Assembly (NCBI RefSeq): GCF_016806065.1
Contig: NZ_CP032405.1
Coordinates: 2,756,001 to 2,820,000, forward strand
Source: Rhizobium rosettiformans
GTDB lineage: Bacteria > Pseudomonadota > Alphaproteobacteria > Rhizobiales > Rhizobiaceae
Direction: 5' to 3'
Length of the DNA: 64,000 nt
How positions within the stretch are numbered: position 1 is the stretch's first letter; the number at the start of each line of letters is the position of its first letter. The translations under genes and the position numbers were made by a program. Under the pieces are notes generated by a model. It was not told the origin of the DNA. It made no database searches and was given only the letters and a program-made list of their open reading frames with translations. Shown here piece by piece: positions 9,133 through 17,939 of the stretch.

Positions 9133-9631
9133 GCTCGGCGCGCCCTTCACGGCCAGTGGCTGGGCCGTCTATGCCCACCCCCTTTTTCTCGATCAGTTGC
9201 TGACCCTTGCGGACGAAGTCGAAGCGCGAAAGCGCCGCGATCCGGAGACTTGGCGTGAGAAGAATGCTTCGAAGCGGCTGGCCGCGATCCTCAAGCTCGT
9301 GACGACGGATATCCCGGCCGATCCGGGAGCCCCGCAATTCCGTCAGGGTCATACGCTGGGCAGTCACCGCAAACACTGGTTCCGAGCGAAGTTCTTCCAA
9401 CAATACAGGCTGTTCTTTCGCTTCGACAGCAGCCGAAAGATTATCGTCTTCGTTTGGGTGAACGATGAGGACACGCTCCGTGCCTATGGCAGTCGATACG
9501 ATGCCTATTCGGTCTTCAAGAGCATGCTCGACAGCGGCCATCCGCCGGACGATTTCGATGTGGTCCTCAATGAGGCCAAAGGGGCAGGCGCTCGATTTGC
9601 GCAATTGATTAAGCCGACTGACGAACCCTGA
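9125..9631 (+). CDS. yhaV: YhaV-type toxin ribonuclease (TA module 2)
   Basis: 168 residues. YhaV toxins are RelE-superfamily ribonucleases that cleave mRNA and are countered by PrlF. Conserved blocks are GWAVYAHPLFLDQL, DIPADPGAPQFRQGHTLG, HRKHWFRAKF, YRLFFRFDS and FVWVNDEDTLRAYGSRYDAY, matching the full family length, so it looks intact. The ATG at 9125 overlaps the antitoxin by 8 bp; an in-frame codon at 9086 would lie within prlF and is unlikely. The paralogue at 61412-61924 shares nearly all these blocks. Confidence 0.88.
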   Translation: MSELGAPFTASGWAVYAHPLFLDQLLTLADEVEARKRRDPETWREKNASKRLAAILKLVTTDIPADPGAPQFRQGHTLGSHRKHWFRAKFFQQYRLFFRFDSSRKIIVFVWVNDEDTLRAYGSRYDAYSVFKSMLDSGHPPDDFDVVLNEAKGAGARFAQLIKPTDEP

Positions 9632-9677
9632 CCCTCGACCCTCGACGCCGCCCGCGCAATCCCCTAAACCCTAGCCC

Positions 9678-10025
9678 ATGCGCATCCGCTCCGACATCTT
9701 CGTCTCCGCACTCACCCGCCGCGTCTTCTCCGACGGCGGCTATGCTGCTGTTGTCGCCAAGGGGTCGGACGCTTCGGGCGCGATCTTCGTGCGCCAGCGC
9801 TTCCGCGATGGTCTGGAGACGCTTTATGGCCCGGCACCCCAGGCCATGATCGATGACGAGACACGCGACGACCGCATCTTCGAGCCGCGCCTCGTGCGGG
9901 CTGAACCCGAGGCGGTGGAGGCTCTGATCGCCCGCGAGCGGAAGTTCGATAGCGATCTCTGGCTGGTTGAGATCGAGGTGGAAGATCTCGGCACCTATCT
10001 GACGCTGGCGGATGTGAAGGATTGA
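9678..10025 (+). CDS. DUF1491 family protein
   Basis: 115 residues starting MRIRSDIFVSALTRRVFSDG, with SGAIFVRQRF and the C-terminal FDSDLWLVEIEVEDLGTYL typical of the alphaproteobacterial DUF1491 family. No catalytic motif or membrane segment is evident. It is 46 bp downstream of yhaV; shared transcription is possible but not shown. Function is unknown. Confidence 0.82.
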   Translation: MRIRSDIFVSALTRRVFSDGGYAAVVAKGSDASGAIFVRQRFRDGLETLYGPAPQAMIDDETRDDRIFEPRLVRAEPEAVEALIARERKFDSDLWLVEIEVEDLGTYLTLADVKD

Positions 10026-10104
10026 GCGGCAGCCACTCTGCATGGCGTGAGATCGGCTCCTCGGAAGAGGCCGTCGAGCGGAGGAGCATCGGCCATCGCC
10101 ATCC

Positions 10105-10160
10105 ACCCTCCCCCTTGAGGGGGAGGGTCGGCGCAAAGCGCCGGGGTTGGGGTGATCACA
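10105..10160. repeat. Palindromic intergenic element, family C copy 1
   Basis: CCCTCCCCCTTGAGGGGGAGGG is an 11-bp arm palindrome followed by a second small hairpin (GGCGCAAAGCGCC) and GGGGTTGGGGTGATCAC. Related copies lie at 44120-44279, 46258-46320 and 50857-50962. It fills the gap after the DUF1491 gene. Confidence 0.7.
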
Positions 10161-10234
10161 CGCGACGGCGGCTGCGAAAACCCACACACAAGCAGTCACG
10201 CCTACCGTTTACTGCCTATTGCCTCACTGAGCTT

Positions 10235-11386
10235 CTACCGCTTGCGCGCCCTGAGCACCTGTCGCCCATGCTCGTCGCCCACGGGTTGACGCTTTGATGC
10301 AGCCTGGTTGGCGGCGGTCAGCGGTTTGCTGCTCGGCACCGCCGTGCGTTCGGAGCCGTCACCCGCCTCGATCGTCTGCTCTTCGCCGGCGAAGGTATAC
10401 CGGTCGGCACGGATCCAGCTGTCGATCCGGGCCTCGGCCTGGTCCGGGTCCATGCCGAAGAAGAGGTTTTCGGCCCGGCTCGCGCCGTTCTCGCGGCGGG
10501 AGAGATGCGGATAGATGTGTTCGAGGATGAAGATCGCCTCGCGATCCTCCATGGCAACGCCGGCAAGCGTCGTTGCGAGCTGCCGCCCGGAAATGTCGAG
10601 CAGGATGCGCTCGGCAAGCCAGCGGCTCGAGGTCAGCATGTCGGCGAGCGTCGTGGCAAAGAAGCCGCCGTCATGGCTGCGGGCAAAGCGGACGAGCAGC
10701 GCGGTCTGCACCGGCGTCGCCTGGCGCCGGCCGAGCCGATCGCTGCGGGGCGGACGATGCTGATACGCCATGCGCTTGATCGTCTGGCGCAGCGCTTCTT
10801 CGCGGCTCTCTGTTGCAGGCTCATTCACCGTCGTTGAAGCGGCGCCCGGCAGGTCGCGCATCTCGAGATCTGCCATCACGGTGTCGAAGCTCGAAGCCGG
10901 CATCTTGGCCGCCTGCAGAGGCTGCATTTCCGCCGTCTGCTCATCGGCCTTCACCTTTTCCGGGCGCGGCGGCAGGGCATGGCGCAGCGACACCAAGGCG
11001 TCGATCACTGTCGGCGACAGCCGCTCGCGCTTGACGATGGCGCGTGCGTGGTCGACGCCTTGCGTGCGGGCGATCATGATCAGCATGTCGTCGGAGAGTG
11101 CCGGAGAGGAAGCAAGGAAGGGTGCGGCGATCGAAATCGGCTGAGAGGCGATGAAGGCGGCAATCGAGAGCGGCAGGTTCGGGCTTTGTGAGAGGGCCGC
11201 GACCGCTTCCCGGCGCGCTTCGGCAGAGGACCCGGCAAACAGCGGCTGGAACAGCTCGGCAAATTGCCGGAGTTCCGACTTGCCGGGAAAGGAGAGCGCC
11301 TGGAAACTCGTGACCGTGGCCATCAGAACGACATCCTTGTTCCGCGCGCCGGCTGGCCTTTCAAGCTCCCTGAACTGTTCGCTCAC
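10235..11386 (-). CDS. DUF2336 domain-containing protein
   Basis: 383 residues. The N-terminal half (FAELFQPLFAGSSAEARREA, LPLSIAAFIASQPISIAAPF, LSDDMLIMIART) is the helical DUF2336 module, a HEAT-like repeat family found in alphaproteobacteria. The middle is charged and low in complexity, and the C-terminal part (about 220-330) resembles a second helical repeat block. No enzymatic motif is seen; the protein is cytoplasmic. It is monocistronic. A CtrA-like box candidate lies 51 bp upstream (11437-11452). Confidence 0.8.
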   Translation of the reverse strand: MSEQFRELERPAGARNKDVVLMATVTSFQALSFPGKSELRQFAELFQPLFAGSSAEARREAVAALSQSPNLPLSIAAFIASQPISIAAPFLASSPALSDDMLIMIARTQGVDHARAIVKRERLSPTVIDALVSLRHALPPRPEKVKADEQTAEMQPLQAAKMPASSFDTVMADLEMRDLPGAASTTVNEPATESREEALRQTIKRMAYQHRPPRSDRLGRRQATPVQTALLVRFARSHDGGFFATTLADMLTSSRWLAERILLDISGRQLATTLAGVAMEDREAIFILEHIYPHLSRRENGASRAENLFFGMDPDQAEARIDSWIRADRYTFAGEEQTIEAGDGSERTAVPSSKPLTAANQAASKRQPVGDEHGRQVLRARKR

Positions 11387-11711
11387 GACTACCTACTCCA
11401 ACGCAATACAGATGTGTGCGAGATTAGAACGAATTTGTTAGCAAGCTGTTAACTAACCTATGGCTTCTTGTGGACAGGCGGATGGTCAAGTCCGGCGATT
11501 CGCCGCATGTTTCCGATATTAGGCATATGCGTACCCCGTTTCGTGGGGTGAACCGCGACAGGGGGAACGCGTCGGAGAAAGGCGCAGATGACCCTGGTTT
11601 GTGTGAGACTTTCCGCAACATGAACCGGATTGTGCCGGCCCTCGTAGAAGGAGGGCAGGGCGAGATGATGCTCTCGACCCTCTCGATCTTTCTTCTCGAA
11701 AGGAGACGAGC
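11387..11711. other. Divergent intergenic region
   Basis: About 325 bp between the DUF2336 gene (minus) and a 70-residue plus-strand gene. Short open frames here show no protein-like composition. It holds the promoters of both genes. Confidence 0.45.
11437..11452 (-). promoter_or_regulatory. Possible CtrA-type box
   Basis: Read on the minus strand, TTAACAGCTTGCTAAC fits TTAA-N7-TTAA with one mismatch, the consensus of the alphaproteobacterial cell-cycle regulator CtrA, and lies 51 bp before the DUF2336 start. Such short motifs arise by chance, so this is weak. Confidence 0.3.
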
Positions 11712-11924
11712 ATGGCGGATATCATCAGGATTTCGGACCGGCTGACCCCCTCGCGCCGATCGACGGCCACGGGTGAGCACAAGGCAGAGATACTTTTCTT
11801 CACCGGCATCCGCTACGAGCGGCTGGATCCCAACGCCATCTGGCCACGGGTGGAACTGCCGACCTTGCCGGCCCTGCCAGCGCCACAGGGACCTGTCTTC
11901 GGCCCAGGCCGTCGGCCGTTCTGA
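11712..11924 (+). CDS. Small conserved-type hypothetical protein
   Basis: 70 residues starting MADIIRISDRLTPSRR, with a strong Shine-Dalgarno (AAGGAGA) 8 bp upstream that fixes the start. The middle (EILFFTGIRYERLD) looks structured, while the C-terminal half is proline-rich (LPTLPALPAPQGP). No transmembrane segment or known motif. The signal for translation is good; function is unknown. Confidence 0.65.
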   Translation: MADIIRISDRLTPSRRSTATGEHKAEILFFTGIRYERLDPNAIWPRVELPTLPALPAPQGPVFGPGRRPF

Positions 11925-12150
11925 GCAAGCTCTCTCGTCATTCGCCGTTGCCGGTCGTCGTGGTGCGATCCGGGCATCCGCGACGTGTTGCTGCTCAAGG
12001 CTCCGAAGCCATGTCGCACACCCGACTTCTAGCGATTCACCGGTTGTAAATCGTTTATGTAGGATAAGGTAAAATAGGAAGTCGTGGCATTACGCCCGAT
12101 CAACCGCTGCCCCTGGCAAGGGCGCCCATTGCGGAGCAGGTCGACCATCG

Positions 12151-13089
12151 ATGCTGATGAAGATTGCCAAGGATCGCATTCGCAAGGGAATGTTCATCGA
12201 AAGCGTCGCGTGCCCGAGCCGGGAATTTGCCAGACGCCGCTTCCTGCTCAACAGCGACCGCGACATGGCGGCAATCCTGACCTCGTCTGCGACCGACGTC
12301 TCGATCAATCTGCGTCTCGGTGTCGATCCGGACGGCCGCAAGGTCGCAGCCGTCAAGCCAGCCTCGTCATCCCTGCCGCCAAAGGACATGCGCACGCGGG
12401 CCGCTCGCGGGGTCATCAAGCAATCCGCAAAGGTGCTCCGCACCAGTCTCGGCGACATCGTCTCGGGTCGCCCGCTCGACATGGCGCATCTCTCCGAGGC
12501 AGCCGACGAGAATGCCGAGCTGTGGTCCGACAGCACAGTCATCGCCCTGGAAGTGACCCGGCTCAAGAGCAAGGACGAGACCACCTATGTCCATTCGCTT
12601 GCCGTCAGCGGCTTGATGACACTTCTGGCGCGCTCGCTGCAAATGGACGACGAAACGGTGCGCATCCTTGGCGTCGCCGGCATGCTGCACGATATCGGCA
12701 AGCTGCTGATCCCCAACGAAATTCTCAACAAGCCCGGTCATCTGACCGATCGTGAACGCGTCGTCATCCGCAACCATCCGGAGGCAGGCTACCAGCTGCT
12801 CAAGACCCATCCCGAGATCCCGCAAGTAGTGCTCGACGTCTGCCGCCTGCATCATGAGGTTCTCGATGGCTCCGGCTACCCGCTCGGTCTGAAGCAGAAG
12901 GACCTGAGCGCCCCGGTGCAGTTGAGCGCGGTCTGCGATGTCTTCGAGGCGCTGACATCCGTGCGTCCCTACAAGCGTCCCTGGACGGTCTCACAGGCTC
13001 TCGACTGGATGTTTGCTCGTCCGCATCATTTCGATCGTAAGATGGTCATCCGGCTGGGCAGCGTTCTGAGCGACGAGCCGATCGGTTAA
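12151..13089 (+). CDS. HD-GYP domain cyclic-di-GMP phosphodiesterase
   Basis: 312 residues. The N-terminal part (MLMKIAKDRIRKGMFI; SREFARRRFLLNS) matches DUF3391, which often precedes HD-GYP. The catalytic HD-GYP domain spans about 145-300: HSLAVS, the HD pair in GMLHDIGKLLIPNEIL (near residue 180), HHEVLDGSGYP with the GYP motif (near 243), and FEALTSVRPYKRPW. All metal-binding residues appear present, so it should hydrolyse cyclic di-GMP in the cytoplasm. It counteracts the three diguanylate cyclases at 24-36 kb in principle; a direct link is not shown. Confidence 0.88.
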   Translation: MLMKIAKDRIRKGMFIESVACPSREFARRRFLLNSDRDMAAILTSSATDVSINLRLGVDPDGRKVAAVKPASSSLPPKDMRTRAARGVIKQSAKVLRTSLGDIVSGRPLDMAHLSEAADENAELWSDSTVIALEVTRLKSKDETTYVHSLAVSGLMTLLARSLQMDDETVRILGVAGMLHDIGKLLIPNEILNKPGHLTDRERVVIRNHPEAGYQLLKTHPEIPQVVLDVCRLHHEVLDGSGYPLGLKQKDLSAPVQLSAVCDVFEALTSVRPYKRPWTVSQALDWMFARPHHFDRKMVIRLGSVLSDEPIG

Positions 13090-13096
13090 GACCTGT

Positions 13097-13648
13097 TCAC
13101 CGCCCGATGAACGGCAGGCATTCGGCATCGGCCAGAAACGCCCTGGCATCCGCCTCATAGCTTGCCTGCGGCGCCAAAACCCGCAGCACCACATAACCTT
13201 CCATGCCCGGATGCTCGACCAGGATGGTTTCCGCGAGTGCTGCGATCGGGGTCTTCCTGAGCTGCGCCACCTGAACTGGGGTTGCAACCAGCACGTCGAG
13301 GTCGCCGGCGACCGAAGTGCGGTCATTCATCGAAAAGATCTCGTTGGCTTCCCGGTCATAGATCGCGACCGACCAGAAATCGACACCGCCGCCGAGCGCG
13401 ATCAACGACAGCGGCTGGCGGGTGATGTCGAAATGACAGACGGCGACCCTGAGATAGGGATCGAGGTTCGACAGCCCCACCGCATCGGGCTGAGCCGACA
13501 GCGGGTGGAAGACGAAGGGAGCGCCCTCGGCGGTCACGCGCGTATAGGCGTCACGCCCGGTGAAATGCGGCACACCGAGAATGATGATGATGTGCAAGAG
13601 CACGGCACCGAAGAAACCGGTCAGGATGGCGTAGAGAAGCTTACTCAT
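13097..13648 (-). CDS. DUF1254 domain membrane protein
   Basis: 183 residues from ATG 13648 (MSKLLYAILTGFFG), with an N-terminal transmembrane helix (about 4-25) and an extracytoplasmic DUF1254-type domain (HFTGRDAYTRVT, LDPYLRVAVCHFDI, DFWSVAIYDREANEIFSMND). The start was chosen because its ATG overlaps the stop of the DUF1214 gene by 4 bp (ATGA); a second ATG three codons upstream lies deeper in that gene. DUF1214 and DUF1254 commonly occur together; their function is not established. Confidence 0.78.
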   Translation of the reverse strand: MSKLLYAILTGFFGAVLLHIIIILGVPHFTGRDAYTRVTAEGAPFVFHPLSAQPDAVGLSNLDPYLRVAVCHFDITRQPLSLIALGGGVDFWSVAIYDREANEIFSMNDRTSVAGDLDVLVATPVQVAQLRKTPIAALAETILVEHPGMEGYVVLRVLAPQASYEADARAFLADAECLPFIGR

Positions 13649-14229
13649 TGGCCACATCCGATCTGCTCGATGACCGGCATGGCAAGACCGGAGAGGCCCG
13701 TCGAGGCGGCCGCCGGCGTATCGAGCAGTGTCAGCACCAGCTGGAATGAGCCGGCATCGGGAATGGCGAGCCAGTTCCCTGATTTTGCTGTGCGCGAGAT
13801 CGTGATGTCGAATGTCCCGTCGCTACGCCTGAGAACCGTCTGGGAATTCTTCGCCGTCGGAAGTTCTGGACCCGCATCCAGGGCATTGCCGTCGGCATCG
13901 GCGGCATAAAGCGTCCACAGCCGCGCCGTCGGCGTGCGCCCGCTCATCCGGTAAGAGCAGGTCCCCGTCAGCGTCAACCCGTCCTTATCGCGATAGGCGG
14001 TGAACTGCAGCCCCTCGGCAGACCCGTAAAGCAGTCGCCCGCCCTTGGCGCGATGCGCCTTGGCGTAAGGATCGGCAGACGCCTTCTGCGCGGAGGGAAA
14101 CGCCCGCCAGCCAGCCACTTCGATCGCCCCGAACCCGACGGAGGCGTTCAGCATCGAAAGCGCCGATAGGATCCCGCCTCCGAAGGCAATGATCAGCGCA
14201 GTGGCGACGATGAGGGGAACACGAAACAC
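13645..14229 (-). CDS. DUF1214 domain-containing protein
   Basis: 194 residues. An N-terminal hydrophobic signal anchor (VPLIVATALIIAFGGGILSAL) is followed by a DUF1214 domain ending with GTFDITISRTAKSGNWLAIPD and FQLVLTLLDTP, the conserved closing part of the family. It is probably anchored in the inner membrane with a periplasmic domain. First gene of a two-gene operon with the DUF1254 protein (4 bp overlap). Some DUF1214/1254 proteins accompany lipid or cell-envelope genes, but no such context is visible here. Confidence 0.8.
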   Translation of the reverse strand: MFRVPLIVATALIIAFGGGILSALSMLNASVGFGAIEVAGWRAFPSAQKASADPYAKAHRAKGGRLLYGSAEGLQFTAYRDKDGLTLTGTCSYRMSGRTPTARLWTLYAADADGNALDAGPELPTAKNSQTVLRRSDGTFDITISRTAKSGNWLAIPDAGSFQLVLTLLDTPAAASTGLSGLAMPVIEQIGCGQ

Positions 14230-14360
14230 GGGCGGGTCGAGACCTTCGGCAATGCAGGCGCAATCGCGCCGGGCGGCAGTGCCCGAGGGGTATCACTGAT
14301 TCGGGGGTGAGGGAAGTTTCAGGGGGGAGGGAGGAGGAGCTTAGCGAACTCCACCCCGAG

Positions 14361-14774
14361 CTAGACGGCTTTGCGCGGCCGTCCGCCCTTGGCGCCGTTT
14401 GCCCGTGCTGCGGCGGCTTTGGCATCGGACGTGGCTCGACCCGCGCGGCGCGCCAGTTCTCGTGTCATCCACGCTTCTGTCCCGAAAATTCCGGCAATCA
14501 GCCCTGGCACGAAGAGGTCGACATCTAGCTCTGGCCAATGGAGATTGAAGCCGAGCCCGTCAATTTCTACACCGGCCAGTGCCTCTGGAGAGGCTGATTG
14601 CAGATCTTCGATCAAGGCCGTCGGGAAAGCGTAGACGCAACCATTGGCGAGATCGAGTACGACACGACCTGTCTGTGCGTCGTATCGCGCGGCAATCGCT
14701 CTCGGTTCTGTCTCCAGCATAGCGCGTCCGCGTGCTTCTGCAGCCTCAAGGTCTCTTTCGTCAAAGTCAGCCAT
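14361..14774 (-). CDS. DUF2442 domain-containing protein
   Basis: 137 residues from MADFDERDLEAAEARG. The DUF2442 region covers about 20-85 (ARYDAQTGRVVLDLANGCVY, then GVEIDGLGFNLHWPELDVDL). The C-terminal tail (ARRAGRATSDAKAAAARANG, GGRPRK) is basic and would suit DNA or RNA contact. It overlaps the upstream DUF4160 gene by 8 bp. DUF4160 and DUF2442 genes frequently form pairs of the size and overlap of toxin-antitoxin modules, but I know of no firm functional assignment. Confidence 0.78.
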   Translation of the reverse strand: MADFDERDLEAAEARGRAMLETEPRAIAARYDAQTGRVVLDLANGCVYAFPTALIEDLQSASPEALAGVEIDGLGFNLHWPELDVDLFVPGLIAGIFGTEAWMTRELARRAGRATSDAKAAAARANGAKGGRPRKAV

Positions 14775-15006
14775 GAATGCGCTCCCATTCTCTGAACAGC
14801 CGCGCCTGTTCCATCGCAACCTCGTTCAAGATGCGCCGAAGATCGGCACGGCTGATCCCCATGCTGTAGACCAGTTCCGGTTCTCCGTTTCGACCCAGCA
14901 GGTTTATCTTCGCCTGTCCGGACCCGGTGATATGAACATGCGCAGGCTCGTGATCCTGCGTGTAGATCACGAAACGGAAGCCGAAAGCGCGATGAACAAC
15001 AACCAT
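14767..15006 (-). CDS. DUF4160 domain-containing protein
   Basis: 79 residues with the family signature VIYTQDHEPAHVHITGSGQA (HEPAHVH motif) and the C-terminal RRILNEVAMEQARLFREWER. The histidine-rich motif is characteristic of DUF4160. First gene of a two-gene unit with DUF2442, 8 bp overlap. The pair may be a TA-like module, DUF4160 being the smaller compact partner; which would be toxic is unknown. Confidence 0.82.
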   Translation of the reverse strand: MVVVHRAFGFRFVIYTQDHEPAHVHITGSGQAKINLLGRNGEPELVYSMGISRADLRRILNEVAMEQARLFREWERIHG

Positions 15007-15046
15007 CCCACACTGTAACCCATCTGTTGGGTTATGCCAATGAGTC

Positions 15047-15424
15047 CTACCGCAACACCCCCGCCGCCAGCGCTCGCTGTATGCCCCTCACATCCGTGCC
15101 CTTCTTCAGCGTCTTCTTCAGCGGATCATGGCTCCCCGAGACCCAGATCTTCAACTCGCTGTCGAGGTCGAAGGTGCCGGCGGTTTCGACGGAAAAGCGG
15201 GTGATAGCGCGGTAGGGGACGGACATGTAGTCGACCTTCGAGCCGGTAATGCCCTGCACGTCGATCAGGATCAGTCGCTTGTCGGTGAAGACAAAGACGT
15301 CGCGGATGACCCGGAAGGCGAGCGAGACGTGCTCGCCCTCAATCAAGACGCCGTCCAGCCGCTTGGCGAGATCGGCTGGATCGACGCTTGATCCATGGCC
15401 CAGCAATCCGTCGAACAAACCCAT
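15047..15424 (-). CDS. Bacterial PH domain protein
   Basis: 125 residues. The core (VIRDVFVFTDKRLILIDVQG, VDYMSVPYRAITRFSVETAG, LKIWVSGSHDPLKKT) is the bacterial pleckstrin-homology-like fold (bPH_1), a small cytoplasmic beta-barrel. The motif FVFTDKRLILID is typical. The protein is the usual length for stand-alone members and has no membrane segment. Monocistronic; function unknown. Confidence 0.82.
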   Translation of the reverse strand: MGLFDGLLGHGSSVDPADLAKRLDGVLIEGEHVSLAFRVIRDVFVFTDKRLILIDVQGITGSKVDYMSVPYRAITRFSVETAGTFDLDSELKIWVSGSHDPLKKTLKKGTDVRGIQRALAAGVLR

Positions 15425-15503
15425 CGTGATCGTCCATCTGTGGTTAGAGCGGAGATGGGAAGAGGCGGCGACGCGGTCAAGATAGGGGCGCGCGCTCTAC
15501 CCC

Positions 15504-16040
15504 TCACACCCGCTCGCAAAAGGCGATGCGGTTGCTGAATGGATCCGTCACCGTCATCTGGAGACCCCAGGGTGCATTCTCCAGCCCCGGTTTGAGATAG
15601 CGATAGTCCTTGACCGTCAGATCCGCATGGAAGCTCTTCACGCCCCGCATCCATGTGAAGGCCTTGGCGCCCGGTGAGGCATCACCCGCGTGCTCCGACA
15701 GGTGCAGAACGCAAGCGCCGCGCGACACTTGGCAGTAGAGCGGGAAATTCTCGCCGAAGCGATGTTCGAAGTCGACGGTGAAGCCGAGATAGTCGCGGTA
15801 GAATTCCATCGCCTTGTCGACATCGAAAATGCGGAAAATCGGGATAGGCGGCTCGAAGGAGATCTTGGCCTGCGGCGTCTCTTCAACATCAATCCGCGCC
15901 GCTAGGATGTTCCATTGTTCGAAGCCCAGCTGTCTTGCGACGAGTTCCAGGGCCTGAGAATGGCTGATCTCGAGATTGCTCTTGGCCAGCTCCGCCTTCA
16001 GCGTCCTGGCCATCAGTTTTGCGTCACGCATGTCGCGCAT
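15504..16040 (-). CDS. Glyoxalase superfamily protein
   Basis: 178 residues from ATG 16040 (MRDMRDAKLMARTL), with a GGAGG Shine-Dalgarno before it; the frame runs 50 codons further without likely coding content. An N-terminal helical segment (KSNLEISHSQALELVARQLG) precedes a vicinal-oxygen-chelate fold domain (about 65-178; IPIFRIFDVDKAMEFYRDYL, then AFTWMRGVK and TDPFSNRIAF). This arrangement is known in glyoxalase-like or bleomycin-resistance-like proteins of proteobacteria. Substrate cannot be predicted. Confidence 0.8.
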   Translation of the reverse strand: MRDMRDAKLMARTLKAELAKSNLEISHSQALELVARQLGFEQWNILAARIDVEETPQAKISFEPPIPIFRIFDVDKAMEFYRDYLGFTVDFEHRFGENFPLYCQVSRGACVLHLSEHAGDASPGAKAFTWMRGVKSFHADLTVKDYRYLKPGLENAPWGLQMTVTDPFSNRIAFCERV

Positions 16041-16281
16041 CGTCGTCCCTCCGCAGTGGCAAACGGTCCAATCAGTGTCCGCGTCTGCTGATCCGTCGCC
16101 ATCATTTGAAAGGGCAAGGATGAGGAGGTCATTTCGTGATGCGTTCACCATCGCGCTCTGGAACAAGCGCCGCGGAGCGGCAGGCTGCATCGGCCTAATC
16201 AGACATTAGCAGAGCTTGGACACATGACAAGACTAGGGGGCGGGCGAGCGGCATGCTGTGCTGCGCCCGCCTGTCGTTCGA

Positions 16282-16761
16282 TTATCCCACCCGCTCGTAA
16301 AACGCCTCCAGCGTCGCCACTTCCACCCCGAGCTTGGTGAGCGAGGCATGTACGCTCATGTGGCGTTCGTCATGTAGGATGAACCAGTCGTCGAAACCGA
16401 ACCGGGTCTTCGAACCATCGACATCGGGAACGTCGCGGGCATATTGCCAGCGGAAGGCGCAGCCGGATTGTTCGCCCTCTGCCGTGCCGTCGATCAGCGT
16501 CTCGCGGCCCTCATAGCGGTTTTCGCTGCGTTTCAGGATTGTCCAGGTCAGCGTGTCGGAGTGGCCGTCGTCGAAAAAATAGTCTTCCGTCAGCGACAGC
16601 ACATTGGCGCTTGCGTCAAAGCGCCCGCGGGCATCGATCGTGAACCGGTTCTGGAAGCCGCCCAGCCTCCCGATGGTCATGCCATAGCCGCGCAGCGTGC
16701 CGGAGAAGAACTCCTCCAGAATGAACTTGGGCTCTTTGTCTGCAAAATCCTCGAGTTTCAA
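16282..16761 (-). CDS. DUF3833 family protein
   Basis: About 159 residues. Conserved blocks are LEEFFSGTLRGYGM, RFTIDARGRFD, EDYFFDDGHSDTLTWTI, FGFDDWFILHD and ASLTKLGVEVATLEAFY, matching DUF3833. A TTG start at 16761 is preferred because a GAGGAGAG Shine-Dalgarno sits 6 bp upstream; an ATG at 16800 in the same frame lacks one. Unlike many DUF3833 proteins it has no lipoprotein signal. Function is unknown. Confidence 0.75.
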   Translation of the reverse strand: MKLEDFADKEPKFILEEFFSGTLRGYGMTIGRLGGFQNRFTIDARGRFDASANVLSLTEDYFFDDGHSDTLTWTILKRSENRYEGRETLIDGTAEGEQSGCAFRWQYARDVPDVDGSKTRFGFDDWFILHDERHMSVHASLTKLGVEVATLEAFYERVG

Positions 16762-16913
16762 GGCGTCTCTCCTCGGTTGCCGAATGGTCCGGTGAAACAC
16801 GGGCGAGGCGGCTCCGGTTCCCTGGGGGGATCAAGGCGCGCTATAGCCCCTTACGCTTTTGCCTCCGCCGCGCTATCTGGTCGTCAGACAACCCATTCTC
16901 GAGGAGGATCACC

Positions 16914-17807
16914 ATGGGCAAGCGGATCGTATTCACCGGCGGCAGCGGCAAGGCGGGGCGCCATGTCGTGCCCTATCTCTTAGGTAAGGGTCACAAGGTG
17001 CTGAATGTCGACCGCGCCGTGCTCGACGTTCCAGGCGTCCACACCCTGCTGACGGACGTCACCGATGCCGGCGAGGTCTTCAACGCACTCTCCTGCCATT
17101 TCGGCTATGACGGTTATGAACAGGAGGGCGGCCCGAAGCCTGCAGATGCGGTTGTGCATTTCGCCGCCGTCCCGCGCATCCTGATGCATCCCGATAACAA
17201 GACCTTCGCGGAAAACACCGTCTCGACCTACAACGTCATCGAGTCTGCCGCAAAGCTCGGCATCAAGAAGGTGATCATCGCCTCTTCCGAGACCACCTAT
17301 GGCGTCTGCTTTGCCGAAGGCGACAAGGACTACAAGGAATTCCCGCTGACCGAAGACTATGACGTCGATCCGATGGACTCTTACGGCCTGTCCAAGGTCG
17401 TCAACGAAAAGACCGCCCGCGCCTTTGCCATGCGCTTCGGCATCGATGTTTACGCGCTCAGGATCGGCAATGTCATTGCGCCCGAGGATTATGCCAACTT
17501 CCCCGGCTATCTCGCCGATCCGCCATGCCGCAAGCGCAATGCCTGGTCCTATATCGATGCGCGCGATCTCGGCCAGATCGTCGATCTCTGCGTCGCAAAG
17601 GACGGCCTCGGCTTCCAGGTCTTCAATGCCGTCAACGACACGATCACCGCGACCGTGCCGACCCGCGAATTCCTGGCAAAATATGCCCCGAACACGCCGA
17701 TCACGGGCGAGATCGACGGCTTCGATGCACCGCTGTCGAACCGCAAGATCCGCGAACTCCTCGGCTTCAAGGAAGAGCATGACTGGCGCAAATACGTGAA
17801 GGTCTGA
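16914..17807 (+). CDS. NAD-dependent epimerase/dehydratase (extended SDR)
   Basis: 297 residues with the extended short-chain dehydrogenase layout: N-terminal nucleotide-binding motif FTGGSGKAGRHVV (GxxGxxG), DAVVHFAAVP, IASSETTYG, and the catalytic Tyr/Lys in DSYGLSK (near residues 157-161). Such enzymes epimerise, dehydrate or reduce nucleotide sugars or related substrates with NAD(P)H. The start is set by a strong GAGGAGG 8 bp upstream. It is a single-gene unit, so the substrate cannot be read from context. Confidence 0.88.
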   Translation: MGKRIVFTGGSGKAGRHVVPYLLGKGHKVLNVDRAVLDVPGVHTLLTDVTDAGEVFNALSCHFGYDGYEQEGGPKPADAVVHFAAVPRILMHPDNKTFAENTVSTYNVIESAAKLGIKKVIIASSETTYGVCFAEGDKDYKEFPLTEDYDVDPMDSYGLSKVVNEKTARAFAMRFGIDVYALRIGNVIAPEDYANFPGYLADPPCRKRNAWSYIDARDLGQIVDLCVAKDGLGFQVFNAVNDTITATVPTREFLAKYAPNTPITGEIDGFDAPLSNRKIRELLGFKEEHDWRKYVKV

Positions 17808-17939
17808 CGACCGCCACCGCCCTTCAAATCTCGCTCACTCGAATGTCAGCCATCCGGAGCCGATCCGGATGGAACATCGCAGTCAGTCTGCCATTATCCC
17901 CTTGTTATCGTAATAGACGAATGAATGAGGGAGACTGAT

